This document shows positions 34,896 through 44,739 of a stretch of DNA of 64,000 nt, piece after piece. Each line of letters begins with the position of its first letter. Position 1 is the stretch's first letter. Both the position numbers and the translations under genes were made by a program. The notes beneath the pieces were generated by a model. That model was not told the origin of the DNA and ran no database searches. It saw only the letters and a program-made list of their open reading frames with translations. Origin of the DNA: Streptococcus equinus (GTDB taxonomy: Bacteria; Bacillota; Bacilli; Lactobacillales; Streptococcaceae); NCBI RefSeq assembly GCF_900104225.1, contig NZ_FNJK01000004.1, forward strand, positions 124,001-188,000. Reading direction: 5' to 3'.

Positions 34896-35483
34896 TCAGC
34901 TAAAAAAGCCACCCAAAGCTGCAAAAGGATTATCGCCATGCTCTTCTTCTTGCTGATTCAGATAAGATTTATTCTCATCAAATTCCATAAATTTTTCATA
35001 GACTAGAGCTGTCATACGAGCATCTTCCAAAGAATTATGCCCATGTCCAGAAATTCCTAAAAAATCAGCAACACTTGTCAACTTAAGATTTGCAATTCCA
35101 TTCAAATCAGAACTACGACGTTCATAAGCTTCATCATACAAGTCAACCTTGTAAAGCTCTGTCAAGTCTAAATCATTCTCAGCTAAAAGTGGCAAGTCAG
35201 ATTTCAAGGCATTATAACCAACTAGAGCTGTCTCTCCTACGAAATCTTTAAAATCTACCAAGACTTTATCTAACTTTGGAGCGTTCGCAATTTTTTCTGA
35301 TGTAATCCCTGTTAAGCCATTAATAAAAGATTGTAAAGGAACATCTGTGTAAACGTAAGTGTCAAAGTTGTCAACTTCTACACCATCTCGAAATTTTACA
35401 GCAGAAACCTGAATGATGTGACTGATCTCAGCAACAGTATTAAATTCCAAGTCAAAGGAAATATACTCAGATAGCTTTTCCAT
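34896..35483 (-). CDS. DnaQ-like 3'-5' exonuclease
   Basis: The 195-residue protein has the DEDDh exonuclease layout: ISFDLEFNTVAEI (Exo I, D-x-E), LVGYNALKSDLPLL (Exo II), and HNSLEDARMTALVYEKF (Exo III, histidine and final aspartate). It is a stand-alone relative of the DNA polymerase III epsilon domain, acting on DNA or RNA ends. Its start lies 74 bases after the rocS stop. Confidence 0.85.
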   Translation of the reverse strand: MEKLSEYISFDLEFNTVAEISHIIQVSAVKFRDGVEVDNFDTYVYTDVPLQSFINGLTGITSEKIANAPKLDKVLVDFKDFVGETALVGYNALKSDLPLLAENDLDLTELYKVDLYDEAYERRSSDLNGIANLKLTSVADFLGISGHGHNSLEDARMTALVYEKFMEFDENKSYLNQQEEEHGDNPFAALGGFFS

Positions 35484-35518
35484 AATTCCTCCCTAAAAAC
35501 ATCATCATTTCTTTATAA

Positions 35519-35545
35519 AACAAGCTGGAACTTTCGTCCCAGCAC
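35519..35545 (-). terminator. rocS terminator
   Basis: On the minus strand GCTGG...CCAGC brackets a 10-base loop and is followed by TTGTTTT. Confidence 0.6.
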
Positions 35546-35557
35546 CGCCTAATAAGC

Positions 35558-36103
35558 CTATTTTTTACCAAAGAGACGAGCAAATAATCCTTTCGGAGTG
35601 GCTGCTTGTTCTTCTTGCTCTTGAATAGCTTCTTCTGTTTTTGTTTGAATTTCTTCAAACTCAGCCTTAGCTTCATTAAGTTCAAGTTGAAGACGTTTGC
35701 TATCTTCCATAGCAGCAAGCGTCAACTGTTGTTGTTGATCTAATTGCTTGTCTTTTTCACCAATTTGAACATCTTTAACACGAAGTTGCTCATCTTTTGA
35801 AGCCAATTGTTTATCTTTGGCTTTTAGTTGTTCATACAGACGAGTGATTTCTGTATTTTTTTCATCAACTAGAATTTCCAAAAGTTCACGTTGTTTTGTT
35901 TCTTCATCAATTGGATCATCTTCAAAGATAGTTTTTTTATAAATTTCTTCAAGTTTAATCAAGCCGCTACGATTAACTACCGTAACACCCTTTTCATTTT
36001 TATCAACATCTTCTTCCGGCAGATTCTTAACACGATTATTAACCGCTTGACGGCTAACACCCAGAATCTCAGCCAATTCACTAACTGTTTTCTCGATTGC
36101 CAT
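35558..36103 (-). CDS. rocS: RocS, chromosome segregation regulator (DUF536 family)
   Basis: The 181-residue protein begins with a helix-turn-helix (SELAEILGVSRQAVNNRVKN), then RSGLIKLEEIYKKTIFEDDP, then a long coiled coil with a repeated pattern (KDKQLASKDEQLRVKDVQIG) and a C-terminal amphipathic helix (GLFARLFGKK) that should bind the membrane. This matches pneumococcal RocS, which links the chromosome to the membrane and the capsule/segregation machinery. I start at 36103 (MAIEKTVSEL) behind AGAGGATATT. An AdcR-type box lies directly upstream of its -35. Confidence 0.85.
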   Translation of the reverse strand: MAIEKTVSELAEILGVSRQAVNNRVKNLPEEDVDKNEKGVTVVNRSGLIKLEEIYKKTIFEDDPIDEETKQRELLEILVDEKNTEITRLYEQLKAKDKQLASKDEQLRVKDVQIGEKDKQLDQQQQLTLAAMEDSKRLQLELNEAKAEFEEIQTKTEEAIQEQEEQAATPKGLFARLFGKK

Positions 36104-36137
36104 AATATCCTCTTTTACATTGAAATTACTTATGAAA

Positions 36138-36166
36138 AGGATAACACATGAACTAATGATTGTCAA
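36138..36166 (-). promoter_or_regulatory. rocS promoter
   Basis: TTGACA (36161-36166) and TATCCT (36138-36143) are 17 bases apart on the minus strand. An AdcR-type box begins three bases beyond the -35. Confidence 0.65.
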
Positions 36167-36169
36167 TTT

Positions 36170-36181
36170 TTAACCAGTTAA
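36170..36181. promoter_or_regulatory. AdcR-type zinc box upstream of rocS/baiN
   Basis: TTAACCAGTTAA matches the streptococcal zinc repressor consensus TTAACYRGTTAA exactly. It sits next to the rocS -35, and about 145 bases before baiN. Confidence 0.65.
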
Positions 36182-36289
36182 TTGACTGCTTCAAACCTGA
36201 ATTGATAGGCTTTTTTCGCAATCGTGTCAACTTTCTGTCATTTTCTGTAAACTTACTTAGTTATTTCAAAAATATCTACTGTCATTTGA

Positions 36290-37498
<1,209 letters not shown>

Positions 37499-37552
37499 TA
37501 AACTAAAAAGAGATCCTATTTTGGGTTTCTTTTTATCTTTCTTAAAAAATAT

Positions 37553-37564
37553 TTAACTAGTTAA
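37553..37564. promoter_or_regulatory. AdcR-type zinc box, distal, upstream of rpsN
   Basis: TTAACTAGTTAA matches TTAACYRGTTAA. It lies just upstream of the rpsN -35, 58 bases from the proximal box. Confidence 0.7.
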
Positions 37565-37574
37565 GCTTTTTCTC

Positions 37575-37602
37575 TTGATTCTCTTTTTAAAAGTGCTATA
37601 AT
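37575..37602 (+). promoter_or_regulatory. rpsN promoter
   Basis: TTGATT (37575-37580) and TATAAT (37597-37602) are 16 bases apart, flanked by the two zinc boxes. Confidence 0.7.
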
Positions 37603-37610
37603 TATTTTTG

Positions 37611-37622
37611 TTAACCAGTTAA
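37611..37622. promoter_or_regulatory. AdcR-type zinc box, proximal, at the rpsN start site
   Basis: TTAACCAGTTAA matches TTAACYRGTTAA and covers the predicted transcription start, a repressing position. It lies 17 bases before the start codon. Confidence 0.8.
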
Positions 37623-37638
37623 CTAAAAAGGAGATATT

Positions 37639-37908
37639 ATGGCTAAAAAATCAAAAATCGCTAGATATAATAAACAATTAAAACTCATCGAGCAATATGC
37701 TGACTTACGTCGTGAATTAAAAGCTAAGGGCGATTACGAAGCCCTTCGCAAATTGCCACGCGACTCAAATCCAAATCGTTTGAAAAACCGCGACCGCATC
37801 GATGGACGTCCACATGCTTACATGCGCAAATTTGGTATGAGTCGTATCAATTTCCGCAATCTTGCTCACGAAGGTAAAATCCCAGGGGTTACAAAAGCCA
37901 GCTGGTAA
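37639..37908 (+). CDS. rpsN: Alternative (zinc-independent) ribosomal protein S14
   Basis: The 89-residue S14 has no cysteine pairs, so it is the zinc-free form. Conserved pieces are [45 protein letters not shown] and the C-terminal GVTKASW. It replaces zinc-binding S14 in the small subunit when zinc is scarce. Two AdcR-type boxes bracket its promoter, which fits derepression under zinc limitation. AAGGAGATATT precedes the ATG. Confidence 0.95.
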   Translation: MAKKSKIARYNKQLKLIEQYADLRRELKAKGDYEALRKLPRDSNPNRLKNRDRIDGRPHAYMRKFGMSRINFRNLAHEGKIPGVTKASW

Positions 37909-37941
37909 TATAATATATAGAAAAATAAGTTTTTATCACTG

Positions 37942-37968
37942 AAAAAGCAGACTTTGTCTGCTTTTTTA
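37942..37968 (+). terminator. rpsN terminator
   Basis: AAAAAGCAGAC and GTCTGCTTTTT form an 11-bp stem with a TTT loop. Confidence 0.85.
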
Positions 37969-37993
37969 GTTGAGAAAATAACTATAATAGCGA

Positions 37994-38031
37994 TTATCCA
38001 CAGATATAGCCTTTTATCAAACTTATCCACA
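37994..38031 (+). promoter_or_regulatory. Pair of perfect DnaA boxes
   Basis: TTATCCACA occurs at 37994-38002 and 38023-38031, same orientation, 29 bases apart, both followed by GA. The region between rpsN and tsaD has no gene. Confidence 0.6.
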
Positions 38032-38086
38032 GATGAAATTACTCAGTTAGAATACCTCATGTCAAAATTAAATTATTAATCACAAT

Positions 38087-38120
38087 AAAAACTCCCAATA
38101 TCGCATCTAGGAGTTTTTTT
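38087..38120 (-). terminator. tsaD terminator
   Basis: AAACTCC and GGAGTTT bracket a 14-base loop; T-rich flank on the minus strand. Confidence 0.65.
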
Positions 38121-38124
38121 GTTA

Positions 38125-39135
38125 TTAATCTAATGTTTCAAAAGCTAAGCTTGGTTTAGCATTTAAATCAAGCCCAGCAAAATGTCCTTTATCATATTCG
38201 ATAGCTGCAGCTAGTGAGACCATCCCAGCATTGTCACCACATAGGCGAAGTGGTGGAATAACAACTTCTGCTTCAGTAATCTCATCAGCTAGTCGCTCAC
38301 GCAATCCTTGATTAGCAGCTACACCACCTGCCACCACAAGTGTTTTGACAGGATATTTCTCTAAAGCTTTTTTCGTTTTAGCCATTAAAACATCTAAAAC
38401 TGCGGCTTGGAATGATGCTGATAAATCTTCATTTGAAAGAGTTTCACCCTTTTGAGCTGCATTATGATGTAAATTAATAAAGGCAGACTTCAAACCTGAG
38501 AATGAAAATTCTAGATTATCTTCTTTAATCATAGCACGTGGGAAATCATAAATATCTTTTCCTTTATGAGCCAACTGATCAATTTCACGTCCAGCTGGAT
38601 AAGTCAATCCCATAACACGCCCTACTTTATCATAAGCCTCACCAACAGCGTCATCACGTGTTTCACCAACAATTTTATAGTTTCCAGGCTCAGACACATA
38701 GACAAGCTCTGTATGCCCACCAGAAACCAATAAAGCCATTAATGGGTATTGAAGTTCTTTAACCTCACGCGCAGCCATCAAGTGACCTGCCATGTGATTT
38801 ACTGGAATTAGTGGCAAATTATTTGCCCACGCAAAAGCTTTTGCAGCAGCCATACCAACTAAAATAGCACCGACCAATCCAGGACCATAAGTTACAGCAA
38901 CGGCATCTAAGTCACTAACTTCAATTCCCGCTGCATCCAAAGCATCCTTGAAACAAGTTGTAATCACTTCAACATGGTGACGACTTGCTACTTCAGGCAC
39001 TACGCCGCCAAAGCGTTTGTGACTTTCGATTTGACTAGCGATGACATTGCTTAAAATCTCACTGTCATTTTTTAAAACCGCAATACTTGTCTCATCACAA
39101 GAACTCTCCACGGCTAAAATATATCTATCTTTCAT
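38125..39135 (-). CDS. tsaD: tRNA N6-threonylcarbamoyladenosine transferase TsaD
   Basis: The 336-residue enzyme, with TsaB and TsaE, installs t6A at position 37 of ANN-decoding tRNAs. It has the ASKHA fold with metal histidines in [17 protein letters not shown] and [18 protein letters not shown] 39135 is preceded by GAGGTAATGAATTG; a TTG one codon upstream is less likely. It forms the tsaB-rimI-tsaD operon. Confidence 0.95.
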   Translation of the reverse strand: MKDRYILAVESSCDETSIAVLKNDSEILSNVIASQIESHKRFGGVVPEVASRHHVEVITTCFKDALDAAGIEVSDLDAVAVTYGPGLVGAILVGMAAAKAFAWANNLPLIPVNHMAGHLMAAREVKELQYPLMALLVSGGHTELVYVSEPGNYKIVGETRDDAVGEAYDKVGRVMGLTYPAGREIDQLAHKGKDIYDFPRAMIKEDNLEFSFSGLKSAFINLHHNAAQKGETLSNEDLSASFQAAVLDVLMAKTKKALEKYPVKTLVVAGGVAANQGLRERLADEITEAEVVIPPLRLCGDNAGMVSLAAAIEYDKGHFAGLDLNAKPSLAFETLD

Positions 39136-39149
39136 CAATTCATTACCTC

Positions 39150-39566
39150 TTATTTACCTTCGCGCTTCATGATAATCGCATCTTCTACTGGTTCGTGATA
39201 ATATTGCTTACGTTTGGCAATGATTTCAAAACCAAATTTCTTATATAGTGCCTGTGCAGAAGCATTTGATGCTCTAACTTCTAAGAAAATGGGAAAATCA
39301 ACATGATCAAGATTAGCCAGTAATTGGCTACCTAATCCATGTCCCTGATAAGCTTTTTTAATGGCAATATTTGTAATCTCAAGCTCTCCAGCTAACTGTT
39401 GAATCGCTAAAAAACCGACTACTTGCCCATCTTTTTCCACAAAAAAGTAATCAACATTATCTTGTTGCATGTCTGATAAAATCTGATTTTTAGTCCAAGG
39501 AGATACTGGATACACATCTGAAAGTATCTCATAAACAGCTGCAACACTTGCTTGTAAATCTTTCAT
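39150..39566 (-). CDS. rimI: Ribosomal-protein-alanine acetyltransferase RimI (GNAT)
   Basis: The 138-residue GNAT protein has [22 protein letters not shown] as acetyl-CoA loop and [20 protein letters not shown], as in RimI. RimI acetylates the N-terminus of ribosomal protein S18. I start at [15 protein letters not shown], one base after the tsaB stop; an ATG six codons upstream (39584), overlapping tsaB, is possible. Neither has an obvious Shine-Dalgarno, so coupling to tsaB is likely. Confidence 0.85.
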   Translation of the reverse strand: MKDLQASVAAVYEILSDVYPVSPWTKNQILSDMQQDNVDYFFVEKDGQVVGFLAIQQLAGELEITNIAIKKAYQGHGLGSQLLANLDHVDFPIFLEVRASNASAQALYKKFGFEIIAKRKQYYHEPVEDAIIMKREGK

Positions 39567-39567
39567 G

Positions 39568-40260
39568 TTAGATACGATTGACATAGTTTGCACTTGGGTT
39601 TTCTTTGTGTGTCTTAAGCCAATTTTCCTCTGCTTCAACACGTTTTAAATAATTAGGAACAAAACTATCTACTTCGACAGGTTCTAAGTTTTGACCGTAT
39701 TTTCCGATAGCATAAGCAGATGGTAACACTGTAATAGCCTTAGCCTGTGGTAAACTTTCAGCAATTTGATCGTGGAAGTTAGCAACTTCTCCTACAAACA
39801 TAACTGCCTCCTCATTCTTAACCACGTCTAGAACATCAGCAAAATCCATGTGTTGATCTTCTTTGACAGATTGACCATTTTTATAGAAACCAGCGTAAAC
39901 ATTGTTACGACGGGCATCAATGACAGGGACAACTAATCCCTCAAAATCAGCTGCTGCAGCAAGCGCATAAAGGCTAGAAACACCAACTAATTCAATACCT
40001 AAAGTGTAAGCTAACGTTTTAGCTGTCGCAACTGCCACACGAAGACCGGTATATGAACCAGGTCCTTGAGCAACTGAAATTCTATCCAAATCTGCTGGTT
40101 TTAAGTCTACAGCTTTCATCAAAAAATCAATCGCAGGCATCAAATTAATGCTGTGATTTTTCTTAATATTGACCGTTACATCGGCTAGTAAATTCTCACC
40201 ATCTAAGATGGCAACAGACAAAGCCTTACTTGAAGTATCAAAGGCTAAAACTTTCATCAT
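39568..40260 (-). CDS. tsaB: t6A synthesis protein TsaB
   Basis: The 230-residue TsaD paralog has VLAFDTSSKALSVAIL, the conserved RISVAQGPGSYTGLRVAVATAKTLAY (shown in part), and VPVIDARRNNVYAGFY. It dimerises with TsaD for threonylcarbamoyl transfer. It heads the operon and is divergent from rpoY. Confidence 0.93.
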   Translation of the reverse strand: MMKVLAFDTSSKALSVAILDGENLLADVTVNIKKNHSINLMPAIDFLMKAVDLKPADLDRISVAQGPGSYTGLRVAVATAKTLAYTLGIELVGVSSLYALAAAADFEGLVVPVIDARRNNVYAGFYKNGQSVKEDQHMDFADVLDVVKNEEAVMFVGEVANFHDQIAESLPQAKAITVLPSAYAIGKYGQNLEPVEVDSFVPNYLKRVEAEENWLKTHKENPSANYVNRI

Positions 40261-40274
40261 TTAAATTCCCTCAC

Positions 40275-40304
40275 TTGATTATACTTCTTATTTTATGATA
40301 TAAT
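40275..40304 (+). promoter_or_regulatory. rpoY-rnjA promoter
   Basis: TTGATT and TATAAT are 18 bases apart, giving a leader of about 130 bases before rpoY. No gene is seen in the leader. Confidence 0.5.
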
Positions 40305-40440
40305 TTTAATAATTGCAACGAATCAAGGTTAAATCAATTACTCGGAAAAATTTAATAATGACTGATCAAGTAGATATATGCTAGTTGACGTGTTTTGTGT
40401 AGTTTGATTAACCACAGGTATATAAAGAAAGGAAAAAACT

Positions 40441-40671
40441 ATGATTTACAAAGTTTTTTATCAAGAAACAAAAGAACGTAACCCACGCCGCGAACAAACT
40501 AAAGCACTTTATTTAGAAATTGACGCAGCAAACGAACTTGAAGGACGTATCAAAACTCGTAAACTCGTTGAAGAAAAAACACCTTACAACGTTGAATACA
40601 TTGAACTTCTTTCAGATAAACACCTAGCCTACGAAAAAGAAACAGGTGCCTTTAAATTAACGGAGTTATAA
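40441..40671 (+). CDS. rpoY: RNA polymerase epsilon subunit
   Basis: The 76-residue protein starts [20 protein letters not shown] and continues with KALYLEIDA and [17 protein letters not shown], the DUF1447/YkzG pattern now known as RpoY. It binds RNA polymerase and may protect it. As in other Firmicutes it is directly followed by rnjA (one base between them). Confidence 0.93.
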   Translation: MIYKVFYQETKERNPRREQTKALYLEIDAANELEGRIKTRKLVEEKTPYNVEYIELLSDKHLAYEKETGAFKLTEL

Positions 40672-40672
40672 C

Positions 40673-42355
40673 ATGTCACAAATCAATTTAAAACCCGAAG
40701 AAGTTGGGGTTTATGCGATTGGTGGTCTCGGAGAAATTGGTAAAAACACTTACGGTATTGAATATCAAGATGAAATTATTATCGTAGATGCAGGTATCAA
40801 ATTCCCAGAAGACGATTTGCTCGGTATTGACTACGTTATTCCAGACTATTCATATATCGTTGACAATATCGATCGTATAAAAGGCCTTGTGATTACTCAC
40901 GGGCACGAAGACCACATTGGTGGGATTCCTTTCCTTTTGAAGCAAGCTAATATTCCAATTTACGCTGGACCACTTGCTCTTTCACTCATCAAAGGAAAAT
41001 TGGAAGAACACGGGCTTTTACGTGACGCTAAACTTTACGAAATCAACGCAAACACAGAGTTAACGTTTAAGAATCTTAGTGTTACATTCTTCCGTACTAC
41101 CCACTCAATTCCAGAACCTCTAGGAATCGTTATCCACACACCACAAGGTAAAATTGTCTGCACAGGGGATTTCAAGTTTGACTGGACACCGGTTGGTGAA
41201 CCAGCTGATATCCACCGCATGGCTGCTCTTGGTGAGGATGGAGTCCTATGTTTACTATCTGATTCTACTAACGCAGAAATTCCAACCTTTACAAACTCAG
41301 AAAAAGTTGTTGGACAATCTATTATGAAGATTATCGAAGGCATCCATGGACGTATTATCTTTGCGTCATTTGCCTCAAATATCTTCCGTCTCCAACAAGC
41401 TGCCGAAGCAGCTGTTAAAACTGGACGTAAAATCGTAGTCTTCGGACGTTCAATGGAAAAAGCCATTGTAAACGGTATTGAACTTGGTTACATCAAAGTT
41501 CCAAAAGGAACATTTATCGAACCAAGCGAAATCAAAGACTACCACGCTAGTGAAATCTTAATCATGTGTACAGGTAGCCAAGGTGAATCAATGGCTGCGT
41601 TAGCACGTATTGCTAACGGTACACACCGCCAAGTGACACTTCAACCTGGCGACACTGTTATCTTCTCATCTAGCCCAATTCCTGGTAATACAACAAGTGT
41701 TAACAAACTTATCAACACTATCCAGGAAGCTGGGGTAGAAGTTATCCACGGAAAAGTTAACAATATCCACACATCTGGTCACGGTGGACAACAAGAGCAA
41801 AAACTAATGCTCCGCTTGATGAAACCAAAATACTTCATGCCAGTTCACGGTGAATACCGCATGCTTAAAATCCACGCTGGTTTAGCAGTCGACACTGGTA
41901 TTCCAAAAGATAATATCTTTATCATGGAAAACGGTGACGTTCTAGCCCTTACAGCTAATTCTGCTCGTAAAGCTGGACACTTTAACGCTCAAGATATCTA
42001 TGTTGATGGTAATGGTATCGGAGACATCGGCGCTGCCGTACTTCGTGACCGTCGTGATTTATCTGAAGATGGTGTTGTTCTTGCCGTAGCAACTGTTGAC
42101 TTTGATAGCCAAATGATTTTAGCTGGTCCAGACATTCTTAGTCGAGGATTTATCTACATGCGTGAATCTGGCGATCTTATTCGTGAAAGTCAACGCGTTC
42201 TCTTCAATGCAATCCGCATTGCTTTAAAGAACAAGGATGCAAGTATTCAATCTGTTAACGGTGCTATCGTTAACGCACTTCGTCCATTCCTATACGAAAA
42301 AACTGAACGTGAACCAATCATTATTCCAATGATTCTCACACCAGATGATAAATAA
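40673..42355 (+). CDS. rnjA: Ribonuclease J1
   Basis: The 560-residue metallo-beta-lactamase/beta-CASP nuclease has the metal motif [24 protein letters not shown], and beta-CASP pieces ([22 protein letters not shown]-like [22 protein letters not shown]). It is a 5'-3' exonuclease and endonuclease central to mRNA decay. Length and motifs are normal. Confidence 0.95.
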   Translation: MSQINLKPEEVGVYAIGGLGEIGKNTYGIEYQDEIIIVDAGIKFPEDDLLGIDYVIPDYSYIVDNIDRIKGLVITHGHEDHIGGIPFLLKQANIPIYAGPLALSLIKGKLEEHGLLRDAKLYEINANTELTFKNLSVTFFRTTHSIPEPLGIVIHTPQGKIVCTGDFKFDWTPVGEPADIHRMAALGEDGVLCLLSDSTNAEIPTFTNSEKVVGQSIMKIIEGIHGRIIFASFASNIFRLQQAAEAAVKTGRKIVVFGRSMEKAIVNGIELGYIKVPKGTFIEPSEIKDYHASEILIMCTGSQGESMAALARIANGTHRQVTLQPGDTVIFSSSPIPGNTTSVNKLINTIQEAGVEVIHGKVNNIHTSGHGGQQEQKLMLRLMKPKYFMPVHGEYRMLKIHAGLAVDTGIPKDNIFIMENGDVLALTANSARKAGHFNAQDIYVDGNGIGDIGAAVLRDRRDLSEDGVVLAVATVDFDSQMILAGPDILSRGFIYMRESGDLIRESQRVLFNAIRIALKNKDASIQSVNGAIVNALRPFLYEKTEREPIIIPMILTPDDK

Positions 42356-42358
42356 TCA

Positions 42359-42391
42359 AAAAGCTAGTTGAATTATCAACTAGCTTTTTAT
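42359..42391 (+). terminator. rnjA terminator
   Basis: AAAAGCTAGTTGA and TCAACTAGCTTTT form a 13-bp stem with an ATTA loop. Confidence 0.85.
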
Positions 42392-42398
42392 CAATAAC

Positions 42399-42407
42399 TT
42401 ATCCACA
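42399..42407 (+). promoter_or_regulatory. Perfect DnaA box
   Basis: TTATCCACA, followed by GA, lies in the gap between the rnjA and LysM-CHAP terminators, in the same sequence context as the pair at 37994-38031. Confidence 0.5.
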
Positions 42408-42414
42408 GAAACTT

Positions 42415-42443
42415 AAAAAGCCTAAACTATTTTAGGCTTTTTT
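42415..42443 (-). terminator. Terminator of the LysM-CHAP gene
   Basis: AAAAAGCCTAAA and TTTAGGCTTTTTT form a 12-bp stem with a 4-base loop; active in both directions. Confidence 0.85.
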
Positions 42444-42451
42444 CTATCTTG

Positions 42452-43114
42452 TTAATAACTTTCTGGATAAATGTAACTGACAGTACCCGCAGTCTTTCCA
42501 TCTGTCGGGTCAAACCAACCACGATAATTATCAATCCACTGTTTATTTCCATAATTAGATTCTAAAACTTGAATTTGACCACTGGCATTGACTGCTGTTA
42601 CGTAAGCCACGTGCCCGTAACTATCAGGATCTGTCCAGCAAACAATTGATCCAACTTCAGCTTGTGTCCCAACCACATAGCCTTGCGAAGCTGCATTTGC
42701 TGCCCAATCACCAGCATTTCCCCACCAATTACTTGCCCAAGTTGCTACTTGCTTTACACCCCAGGTGCATTGCCCAACAGGATAAGTATTAGTCGGAGTT
42801 ACCGACTTTGACGCCGATGAATCAACTTGACTAGACTCCGAATTTCTACTTGATGTTAACAAATTCGTTATAAATGGATCAATAGGTGTTTTATCGGGAA
42901 TCTGTAAAACTTGCCCAGGAACAATAGTGTCATAGATTGACATGCCATTCAGAGCAGCCAAATCATAAACACTTAAGCCATACATTTGTGCCACGCTGTA
43001 AAAGGAGTCTCCACTTTGTATGGTATAAGTATCTGCTTTTGCATTTACTTGTGAAAAAAGTAAAGCTCCTGAAAGAGTTGCCGTTGCTAAAGCTAGTTTT
43101 GTTTTGTAATTCAT
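42452..43114 (-). CDS. Secreted LysM-CHAP peptidoglycan hydrolase
   Basis: The 220-residue protein has a signal peptide (LALATATLSGALLFSQVNAKA), one LysM domain (YTIQSGDSFYSVAQMYGLS, VPGQVLQIP), a Ser-rich linker and a C-terminal CHAP amidase/endopeptidase domain with catalytic Cys in VGQCTWGVKQ, His in SYGHVAYV and the acidic/Asn position in LESNYGN. It should cut peptide stems of the cell wall outside the cell, as do relatives used in septum splitting. It is monocistronic. Confidence 0.9.
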   Translation of the reverse strand: MNYKTKLALATATLSGALLFSQVNAKADTYTIQSGDSFYSVAQMYGLSVYDLAALNGMSIYDTIVPGQVLQIPDKTPIDPFITNLLTSSRNSESSQVDSSASKSVTPTNTYPVGQCTWGVKQVATWASNWWGNAGDWAANAASQGYVVGTQAEVGSIVCWTDPDSYGHVAYVTAVNASGQIQVLESNYGNKQWIDNYRGWFDPTDGKTAGTVSYIYPESY

Positions 43115-43228
43115 AAAAATCTTCCTCCCTTATTAACAACAGTATAACAATACAATATTACAGAAAATATAAGGACATGTAAGCGTTATATTTCACAATA
43201 TCTCATTTCGAAAAATAAAAGTTACAAA

Positions 43229-43251
43229 AAAACTGCCCTAAAGGCAGTTTT
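43229..43251 (-). terminator. gltBD terminator
   Basis: AAAACTGCC and GGCAGTTTT with a 5-base loop; A-run on the plus strand gives T-run on the minus strand. Confidence 0.8.
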
Positions 43252-43297
43252 TGTATGATTGAAAACAAGAATGTGTGTTAAACGCTTAGAAATATTT

Positions 43298-44737
43298 TTA
43301 TTGAGCAACCATGATACGAAGACCTTGATCAATTTTTTCTGCGGCCTTACGTCCTTCACGAATTCCCCAGATAACAAGACTTGGACCACGACGAGCATCA
43401 CCAGCAACAAAAACACGATCATTGTTAGTTGAATAATCATCGTAAACACTTTGAACTCCAAATTGTTCAAAGAGTGATTTTTCAGCACCTGTGAATCCCA
43501 TTGCTAACAAGACAAGGTCTGCTTTAATAGTTTCTTCTGTACCTTCAATTGGTTTGAAACCAGGACCAACTTTGATAGTCTTAGCAGCAATAACTTGACC
43601 ACGATCAGCACCAATAAATTCAGTTGTTGATGTTGCGTAAGTTGTCAATTCAGTATCTTGAACATAATTAGCTTCTTCTTGGCCGTAACCAACACGTTTA
43701 ATCATTGGGTATTGTGGCCAAGGATTTGTTGGCAAACGTTTTTCAGGTGGTTCTGGAGTGATTTCAAGCTGTTTAACGCTTGCTGCACCTAAACGAACAG
43801 CTGTACCGATACAGTCATTACCAGTATCACCACCACCGATGACAAGCACATGTTTACCTTCAAGGATTGGACCAAGTTTTTTATTGTCAGACGCAAGAAC
43901 GTTTTTAGTTGTTTCAGTCAAGAAATCAACCGCAAAACGCACACCTGATAAATGACGACCTGGAACATCCAAATCACGAGGAACACTTGCACCAGTAGCA
44001 AGAACAACGCGATCATATTGTTTCAACAATTCATCAGCTGTAATGTCACGTCCAACTTCTGTATTGGCAACGAATTTAATACCAAGTTTTTCCATAAGGT
44101 CAATACGACGTTGAACAATTTCTTTATCCAACTTCATATTTGGAATACCGTACATCAAAAGTCCACCAAAACGATCGCTGCGTTCATAAACTGTTACACT
44201 ATGACCGAGTTTGTTTAAGCGCCAAGCAGTTGAAAGCCCTGCAGGACCTGATCCAATGACAGCAATCTTAAAGCCTGTACGTGAAGCTGGGCGACCAGAT
44301 TCTTCTACCCAACCATTTTCAAAAGCAGTGTCGATGATAAAACGTTCATTATCGTGAATAGTAACACCAGAGCCATTAAGACCTTCTGTACAGCCTTTTT
44401 CACATGGAGCTGGACAAACACGTCCAGTCATTTCTGGAAACGGATTAGTGCGTGAAAGACGCTCAAATGCGCGCTTGTAATCACCTTTATAAAGTAAGTC
44501 ATTCCATTCAGGAATCAAGTTGTCATTTGGACAACCTGAGACGGCACGTCCACCGCCATAGAATTGTCCAGAATGACAGAATGGAATACCACAAGACATA
44601 CAACGCGCAGCTTGTTTTTGACGGTCTTCTTCTGATAATGGAACTTGTAATTCTTCAAAGTCCAGGATGCGTTCAGCAACAGGACGAAACGGATTATCTT
44701 TTCGATCGTATTTCAAAAATCCAAACGGATTAGCCAT
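43298..44737 (-). CDS. gltD: Glutamate synthase small subunit
   Basis: The 479-residue subunit carries electrons from NADPH to GltB. It has the N-terminal iron-sulfur cysteines (CMSCGIPFCHSG; CPAPCEKGCTEG), an FAD site (VIGSGPAGLSTAWRL) and an NADPH site (VIGGGDTGNDCIGTA). It begins two bases after the gltB stop, so translation is coupled and the stoichiometry balanced. Confidence 0.95.
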   Translation of the reverse strand: MANPFGFLKYDRKDNPFRPVAERILDFEELQVPLSEEDRQKQAARCMSCGIPFCHSGQFYGGGRAVSGCPNDNLIPEWNDLLYKGDYKRAFERLSRTNPFPEMTGRVCPAPCEKGCTEGLNGSGVTIHDNERFIIDTAFENGWVEESGRPASRTGFKIAVIGSGPAGLSTAWRLNKLGHSVTVYERSDRFGGLLMYGIPNMKLDKEIVQRRIDLMEKLGIKFVANTEVGRDITADELLKQYDRVVLATGASVPRDLDVPGRHLSGVRFAVDFLTETTKNVLASDNKKLGPILEGKHVLVIGGGDTGNDCIGTAVRLGAASVKQLEITPEPPEKRLPTNPWPQYPMIKRVGYGQEEANYVQDTELTTYATSTTEFIGADRGQVIAAKTIKVGPGFKPIEGTEETIKADLVLLAMGFTGAEKSLFEQFGVQSVYDDYSTNNDRVFVAGDARRGPSLVIWGIREGRKAAEKIDQGLRIMVAQ

Positions 44738-44739
44738 TT

